Shown here piece by piece: positions 6,223 through 10,460 of a stretch of 10,460 bases of DNA (positions are counted from its first letter, which is position 1; the number at the start of each line of letters is the position of its first letter). The notes beneath the pieces are model-generated. The model did no database searches, was not told where the DNA came from, and saw only the letters and a list, made by a program, of their open reading frames with translations. This DNA comes from Pelagophyceae sp. CCMP2097 (Eukaryota > Sar > Pelagophyceae). The position numbers and the translations under genes are program-made. The stretch is from positions 27,367 through 37,826 of the forward strand of contig MU657608.1 of NCBI GenBank assembly GCA_026770575.1, written 5' to 3'.

Positions 6223-9200
6223 TTACTTGGCCGGGTCGGCGGCTGCTCGGCGGTGCGTATTGCGGCGCGGCGGAAGCGGCGGCGCGCGCGGCGGCGGCTC
6301 CTCGAACTTCAGGATGGACCGCCGCTCGTCGGGCGCGCGGATGGACATGGCCTGGGCGAGGCGGCGCGACTTGAAGCGGCGCGAGAGCTCCCACAAGTCG
6401 ACGAGGATGTCGCGCAAGAAAAACGACGCCTCGACGACGACGCCGCGGCCGCCGCCCGTCACCGACACGGCCACGTCCGGGTTTGGGCCGCGGTCGCGCG
6501 TCACCGACGCGTGGAGCGTCGCCGAGACTGCCAAACTGCGGAAGCCGGCGCCGGCGGGCCCAAAGGGCTGCGGCTCGGGGAAGACGTTCGTCTCGAGGAA
6601 GTCGAGGCCATCCAGGGCCGTGTCGATGCCCATCTCGTCGACGTTTCCGGGGAACCAGAGCTTGAGCGAGTCGACGTCGTTGAGGATGGCCCGGCACTTT
6701 GCGAAGATGTCTTGTATCGGGCCCTCGATTGCCAGCGCCTCGAGGCCGACGAGGCCGTGCAGAGCCTTGTGCGCGTCGACACCGCACCAGACGCCGCCGT
6801 CCAAAGGGTCCAGCGCCCCGGCGCGCGCGCCCGCCGCGCCGGCGTCCGCCGTGAGTAAAACGACGGGCAAATCGCCGCCCTCGGCCTTGAGCTCGGCAAG
6901 GAGCGCCGCGCGGTCCACGGCCAGCGAAAATGTCGGCCGGCGGAAAGAGAGCTCGAGCCAAGCTTTTGAGTCGTCGTCGTCGTCGACGAGCTCGAGCGTG
7001 ACGCCGTTGGCGTCGGCGCGCGCCGGCGGTGCTGCGGGCGCGGCGCGGTTCTTCGCGCCGCCGCCGCCGCCGCGCAGCATCGTGTCGTCGGCGGCGGCGA
7101 GCGCCGCTGCCGTGAGCTGGCCGAGCGAGGCGCGCGCGGAAGCGAACTCGGCCTCCAAGGGCGGCGACTCGGCTTCTAAAGAGAGGTCGGAGAGCACGCT
7201 GGACCCGCCGTCGTCGTCGTCCACGGAAAAGTCGTCATCGGCGCCGCGCGCAAACGCGCCCTTATTGCGGCCGGGCGAGCCTTTGTGTCTAGCGTCGTGC
7301 GGCGCGGCTGGCGCGCCGTCGGGGGCGCGGATGCCGTCGGAAGCGGCGCGGATTCGCAGCTTAAACGGGTTAAAAGTTGCCGTGTCTCCCTTTGCGACGA
7401 GGATCGTCTGCGCGAGGGCACGGATTCTAGGCAGGTCCGCCGGTGAGACGCACGCGGCCACGTCGGCGAGGATTACGCGGAGTTGGCGCGCGGAGACGTC
7501 TACGTCCACGCGAGCGCCCGCGAACTTCAGCGCCGCCGTCAGCGCCGCGAGCATCGCCGCCGTCGAATCTCGTGCCGCAGTCAGTGCCCCGATAGCCGCC
7601 GCCGCCAGCTCCGCGCGCTCGTCCTTGGACAGCGGGATCCCCGGCTTTGGCGCTGCCAGAGGGGCCTTTTTCTTCGCCGCGGCCGCTTCGGTGGCGTCGG
7701 TGCCCGCGGCGGCGGCTGCGGCTGCGGCGGCGGCTGCTGCGGCCGTGCTGGCCGCACCGCCGACGCCGAGCGAGGCTAGAGTGGTCCGCGTGACGTAGTC
7801 CCAGAAGCGCCGGTGCGCGGCTCGCATGGCCACGCCGCCGGCCAAGCTCGGTACTCTCAGCGAGAGCGAGACGGGCCGGCGGCGCACGGCGCGCGCGGCG
7901 GCGACGACGTCCGCCCAGGCAAAGTCGGCGCCGTACTCAGCTGAGGATAAAGCGGCGAACTCGCCCCAGGCGTCGTGGAGCCTTTTCGATGCTCTAGCGG
8001 CCTCGGCTGGAGGCGGCGCCGCGGCAAAGGCCGGGGCGTCGGACGGCGGCTCGTGGCCCTTGAGGTACTCAACGACGTCGTTGAGCGAGGCGAGGACCTT
8101 TGGTCCCTCTTGCCGCGAGTCTGTGAGCTTGACGACGTCTCTGGAAGCGGAGACAAACGCCTTCGCTTGCTCCAACGTCCAGCCGACGTGGGCGCGCGCC
8201 TGCTCGCTCATGAGGTCGTTCGGCTTGTCGAGCTGCGCCTTGAGGATGTATAAAGGTGGCGCGGCGTGGGCGTCAAAGTCGCAGGCGACGACGACGGGCG
8301 TCCTCAAATCCAGAATCGTGTCCCCAAGCTCGCGCGGCAGCGCCTGCGTGATCACGTGCCGCAGCGTCGCGTTTAATAGGCGGACGACCGTCGCCGCGAC
8401 GGTGTGCGAGAGCACGCCGGGCGCGTCCCACTCGATGAGCTGGATACGAAACGCCTGGGCCTTCCACCCGCCACCGTTCCCAGGCGCCGAATACGTCAGC
8501 CTCGCCGAGACGGCGACCTGGCATCGCAAGGAGACGCGCTTGACGCGCATGCCCGAGAGGTTGCCGCTGCCCTTTTTCGACGCGGCCGACGAACGGATGA
8601 AGAGGCCCTCGACGACGGCGTCGACGGCGACGCCCGCGTCGTGGCGCACGCCGACGCCGTCGGCGCCGAGGCACTCCATTAAGATCTGCGGCATCTCCTT
8701 GGCCGGGTGCAAATGCAAAATGACCTGCCCCGCGACGCGCTCGAGGTGGACCGACTTTACCCCAACGGCCACGGGCCCGTCGCCGCGCAGCACGAGGCGC
8801 GGGTCGTAGCCCGGAAAAGCTTCCGCCTTCCAGGCCGAGTCGGCGGCGGCGGCGTGGCGGCCCGCCTCGGCGCGCGCAAAGTCCTCGACGGCGGCGTCTT
8901 CGGCGACGTCGGCGACGGCGGTGAAGATGTCGGTCATGGACTGCGCCGCTGCTTGCTTGGCGCGCAAGTCGCGGACGTCCGTCGCCGACAGCTTGGCGGC
9001 GTCGCGCTCCGCGGCGCACACGGCGGCATCGCAAGCCGCGATGCGGTGCGCCAGCTCGATTCGCCGCTTGTGGCGCGCCGAGGCGTCCGTGGGGGCCGTC
9101 CACGCCGGCGCCGCCGAATCGTCCGCCGGCGCCGGCGCGAAACCGGCGCCGTGGCGCGCGAGGAGGCGCGTCCAGAGCCGTGTGCGCGCGACGCTCGACA

Positions 9201-9969
9201 TCGACTTCTTGTGTGAAGTGGCGACGCCAAAGCGCGACGCGTAGCGCCACCCTTGTTCGTCAGACTCGGCATCGATCGTGACGCGCCAGCCGTCGTCGAC
9301 CCAGGCCTCGTCCGCCGCCAGCGGCCGCGCCGTCTCCAACGACGCGCCGGCGCCGGCCCTGCGCGCGCCGGCGTGCAGCTCGCCGTAGGGCCGCGGGTCG
9401 AGCGTCATCAAATTCTGCCGCGACCACCCGAGCCCGGGCACGTAGCGCTCGTGCTCCGCCAGCGTCACCTCGGCAACGACGCGCTGCGCCGCCGCCGAGG
9501 TAGCGCCGCCGAAGCCCCGCATCACGCCGCCCGCCGCAGCCGGCGCCTCGGCGGCGCCTCGCGGTGGGGCCGCCGCCTCGCGCGCCGGGCCGCCGCCCGC
9601 CGGCGCCGCTCGCTGCGTGTCCAGCGGCGGCGGCTCGTCGTTTCTCGGCGCCGGCGGCGTCGCGCCATGGCCCGTCGCGCCATCGAAGGCAGCGTCGCCG
9701 TCGCTGCCGTCGCCGTCGTCCAAGGGCCGCGGCCTTCCTGCCGCCGCGTCTGCGTCGTCCTTGTTCTTTTGCGCGGCGAGGAGGAGCGCGACGCGACGCG
9801 CGAGGCGCGCGTCCGCGACTGCGTCGTCCTCAGACATTCGGGCCGCGAGCGCGTCGTCGTCGGACGCCGCCGCAGCAGAGCCGGGAGAGGCCACACCTGC
9901 CGCTCCTGCGCCGTTTGCCGGTGCCGGCGCGATACGGTCCGGGAGCGGCGGCGCAGGAGCGGCCTCCAT
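6223..9969 (-). CDS. Large DysF (dysferlin/peroxin) domain protein
   Basis: A single uninterrupted frame of 1248 residues from the first ATG at 9969, which has G at -3 and +4. Residues 1-160 are Ala/Pro/Asp-rich and probably disordered. Residues 164-270 match the DysF domain: ERYVPGLGWS (174-183) and LMTLDPRPY are the DysFN part. WVDDGWRV (223-230), DEQGWRYASRFG (237-248) and ARTRLWTRL (261-269) are the DysFC part with its Trp/Arg stacking residues. DysF domains occur in dysferlin, TECPR1 and yeast peroxins such as Pex30, all linked to membranes.

Residues about 380-570 alternate predicted strands (VGVKSVHLERVAGQVILHLH) with a long amphipathic helix (VVRLLNATLRHVITQALP). This resembles tubular lipid-binding (TULIP) folds, but that is only inference. 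Then follow a 13-alanine run (743-755), acidic tracts near 915 and 995, a structured C-terminal part (DSLKLWFPGNVDEMGID; FFLRDILVDLWELSRRFKSR) and a basic Pro-rich tail. No transmembrane segment is evident. An upstream non-ATG extension to 10092 is open but low-complexity. No C2 domains are seen, so it is not a ferlin. Confidence 0.85.
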   Translation of the reverse strand: MEAAPAPPLPDRIAPAPANGAGAAGVASPGSAAAASDDDALAARMSEDDAVADARLARRVALLLAAQKNKDDADAAAGRPRPLDDGDGSDGDAAFDGATGHGATPPAPRNDEPPPLDTQRAAPAGGGPAREAAAPPRGAAEAPAAAGGVMRGFGGATSAAAQRVVAEVTLAEHERYVPGLGWSRQNLMTLDPRPYGELHAGARRAGAGASLETARPLAADEAWVDDGWRVTIDAESDEQGWRYASRFGVATSHKKSMSSVARTRLWTRLLARHGAGFAPAPADDSAAPAWTAPTDASARHKRRIELAHRIAACDAAVCAAERDAAKLSATDVRDLRAKQAAAQSMTDIFTAVADVAEDAAVEDFARAEAGRHAAAADSAWKAEAFPGYDPRLVLRGDGPVAVGVKSVHLERVAGQVILHLHPAKEMPQILMECLGADGVGVRHDAGVAVDAVVEGLFIRSSAASKKGSGNLSGMRVKRVSLRCQVAVSARLTYSAPGNGGGWKAQAFRIQLIEWDAPGVLSHTVAATVVRLLNATLRHVITQALPRELGDTILDLRTPVVVACDFDAHAAPPLYILKAQLDKPNDLMSEQARAHVGWTLEQAKAFVSASRDVVKLTDSRQEGPKVLASLNDVVEYLKGHEPPSDAPAFAAAPPPAEAARASKRLHDAWGEFAALSSAEYGADFAWADVVAAARAVRRRPVSLSLRVPSLAGGVAMRAAHRRFWDYVTRTTLASLGVGGAASTAAAAAAAAAAAAAGTDATEAAAAKKKAPLAAPKPGIPLSKDERAELAAAAIGALTAARDSTAAMLAALTAALKFAGARVDVDVSARQLRVILADVAACVSPADLPRIRALAQTILVAKGDTATFNPFKLRIRAASDGIRAPDGAPAAPHDARHKGSPGRNKGAFARGADDDFSVDDDDGGSSVLSDLSLEAESPPLEAEFASARASLGQLTAAALAAADDTMLRGGGGGAKNRAAPAAPPARADANGVTLELVDDDDDSKAWLELSFRRPTFSLAVDRAALLAELKAEGGDLPVVLLTADAGAAGARAGALDPLDGGVWCGVDAHKALHGLVGLEALAIEGPIQDIFAKCRAILNDVDSLKLWFPGNVDEMGIDTALDGLDFLETNVFPEPQPFGPAGAGFRSLAVSATLHASVTRDRGPNPDVAVSVTGGGRGVVVEASFFLRDILVDLWELSRRFKSRRLAQAMSIRAPDERRSILKFEEPPPRAPPLPPRRNTHRRAAADPAK
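7705..7743 (-). repeat. GCN repeat encoding 13 alanines
   Basis: Thirteen consecutive Ala codons, mixed GCC/GCA/GCG, within the DysF protein (residues 743-755). They are followed by an Ala/Lys-rich linker (EAAAAKKKAPLAAPKP). It is probably a flexible spacer. Mixed codons argue against very recent slippage expansion. Confidence 0.85.
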
Positions 9970-10177
9970 CACGGGCCGTGGCGGGGACCCGCGACCGTGG
10001 TGGCCACGATCGTAGGTCGGGACGAGATTCGGGGGGGTGGTGGCCTTCGAATGAACCGGATCGGCCTTTTTTTCTTCTTCGGCACTCTCCACGTGCTTGA
10101 ACGTACGACCGTTTTTCAGGCCCCGAAGGGGACTGGGTTCGGTTTTTCTTTGTTGGGGGGGGAAGAATATTCACGTA

Positions 10178-10198
10178 TCGACGCGTGTCGTGGACGAG
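10178..10198 (+). repeat. 21-nt dispersed repeat, copy B
   Basis: Identical to bases 215-235 and in the same orientation, about 210 nt upstream of the DysF ATG. Its 3' end overlaps a short local tandem: GTGGACGAGCAG at 10190-10201 and 10205-10216 (15-nt period), then a trimmed ACGAGCAG. Confidence 0.7.
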
Positions 10199-10365
10199 CA
10201 GGACGTGGACGAGCAGAGAACGAGCAGGGCGTGCAGAGAAGAAGACAAGGCGCTCCAGAGATCGAACGGTTTCCAAGGGCAAAGGACGCCGCGCGCCGAG
10301 TTATCGTGCCTATACGGGGCGTGGAGACGACGACGAGCGCGGTCCTAGACGAACGCGCTCGGCGC

Positions 10366-10398
10366 CTCTCGAGCATCTCTCGAGCATCTCTCGAGCAC
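10366..10398. repeat. Three-copy 11-nt tandem repeat
   Basis: CTCTCGAGCAT occurs at 10366-10376 and 10377-10387. A third copy at 10388-10398 ends in C instead of T. Each copy contains the palindrome CTCGAG. It is a small minisatellite upstream of the DysF gene. Confidence 0.85.
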
Positions 10399-10460
10399 CT
10401 TGCCTTCTCCCGAAAGTAAAAAGAACGTTCGGAGGGATTCGGACTTAAATCAATCCCCAT

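Larger units (their letters stand above)
9970..10460 (-). promoter_or_regulatory. Upstream region of the DysF gene
   Basis: No credible gene. It holds a T-rich tract on the plus strand (about 10067-10080), a G8 run (10155-10162) next to AATATT, the second copy of the 21-nt repeat, and small tandem repeats. The minus-strand frame running to the window edge (10460 to 10116) has no recognisable domain, and part of it is made of tandem repeat. The promoter and 5' leader of the DysF gene should lie here. Confidence 0.4.

Noticed and set aside
5777..6961. 394-residue minus-strand frame ending in GETTRGDL
   Set aside because: Only its last part, from the ATG at 6025 to the donor at 5803, is real coding (FAD synthase exon 1). 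The upstream part is the DysF gene in the wrong frame, and the ending after 5803 is intron.
5663..7798. 711-residue open frame on the plus strand
   Set aside because: It lies antisense to the FAD synthase 5' part and the DysF C-terminal half. It is Ser/Ala/Arg-rich with no domain, as expected opposite GC-rich codons; the minus-strand genes carry the recognisable motifs.
7826..8809. 327-residue plus-strand frame
   Set aside because: Antisense to the DysF gene, low complexity, no family resemblance; it is a shadow of the minus-strand reading frame.
8273..9250. 325-residue minus-strand frame
   Set aside because: Overlaps the DysF gene in another frame and is extremely Arg-rich, typical of a shifted reading of GC-rich coding DNA.

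Overview
The window looks like nuclear DNA from a GC-rich eukaryote, most plausibly a unicellular alga. A stramenopile of the pelagophyte kind is my guess from composition and gene style, not something the sequence proves. The evidence for a eukaryote is a FAD synthase of the PAPS-reductase type interrupted by six very short introns (40-95 nt) with GT...AG ends and consistent phases. There is also a Kelch propeller gene with a splice acceptor in front of it, and a 1248-residue dysferlin-domain protein. There is no operon layout, no ribosome-binding-site pattern and no prokaryotic mobile element.

Layout. Bases 1-480 hold short repeats: a C run followed by a CCCTAAGGCA tandem, one copy of a 21-nt dispersed repeat, and a four-copy array of an 18-nt unit. 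Bases 480-2394 (+) look like a broken gene. Protein-like stretches continue from frame to frame with no room for introns, and the last part is recognisably a Sel1-like repeat (SLR) protein. Bases 2395-3085 hold a TATA-like sequence, an inverted repeat and a possible 5' exon. Bases 3086-4219 (+) encode a six-bladed Kelch propeller protein. Bases 4220-4721 separate two convergent genes and are unusually rich in perfect inverted repeats. Bases 4722-6025 (-) encode a seven-exon FAD synthase. After a gap of about 200 nt, 6223-9969 (-) is one uninterrupted reading frame for a large protein with an N-terminal DysF (dysferlin/peroxin) domain. Bases 9970-10460 are its upstream region and carry the second copy of the 21-nt repeat and small tandem repeats.

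The genes do not form an evident pathway. FAD synthase makes FAD from FMN and ATP. The DysF protein is probably linked to membranes, and the Kelch protein is probably a binding scaffold. The FAD synthase and DysF genes are tandem on the minus strand, and the Kelch gene converges on them. High GC leaves long open frames on both strands, so most long open frames here are not genes.

I did not find a clearly new biological system. The observations most worth following are the possible organelle or secretory leader on the FAD synthase, the DysF protein with an unrecognised roughly 1,000-residue remainder, the hairpin cluster between the convergent genes, the exact 21-nt dispersed repeat, and the decaying SLR gene.
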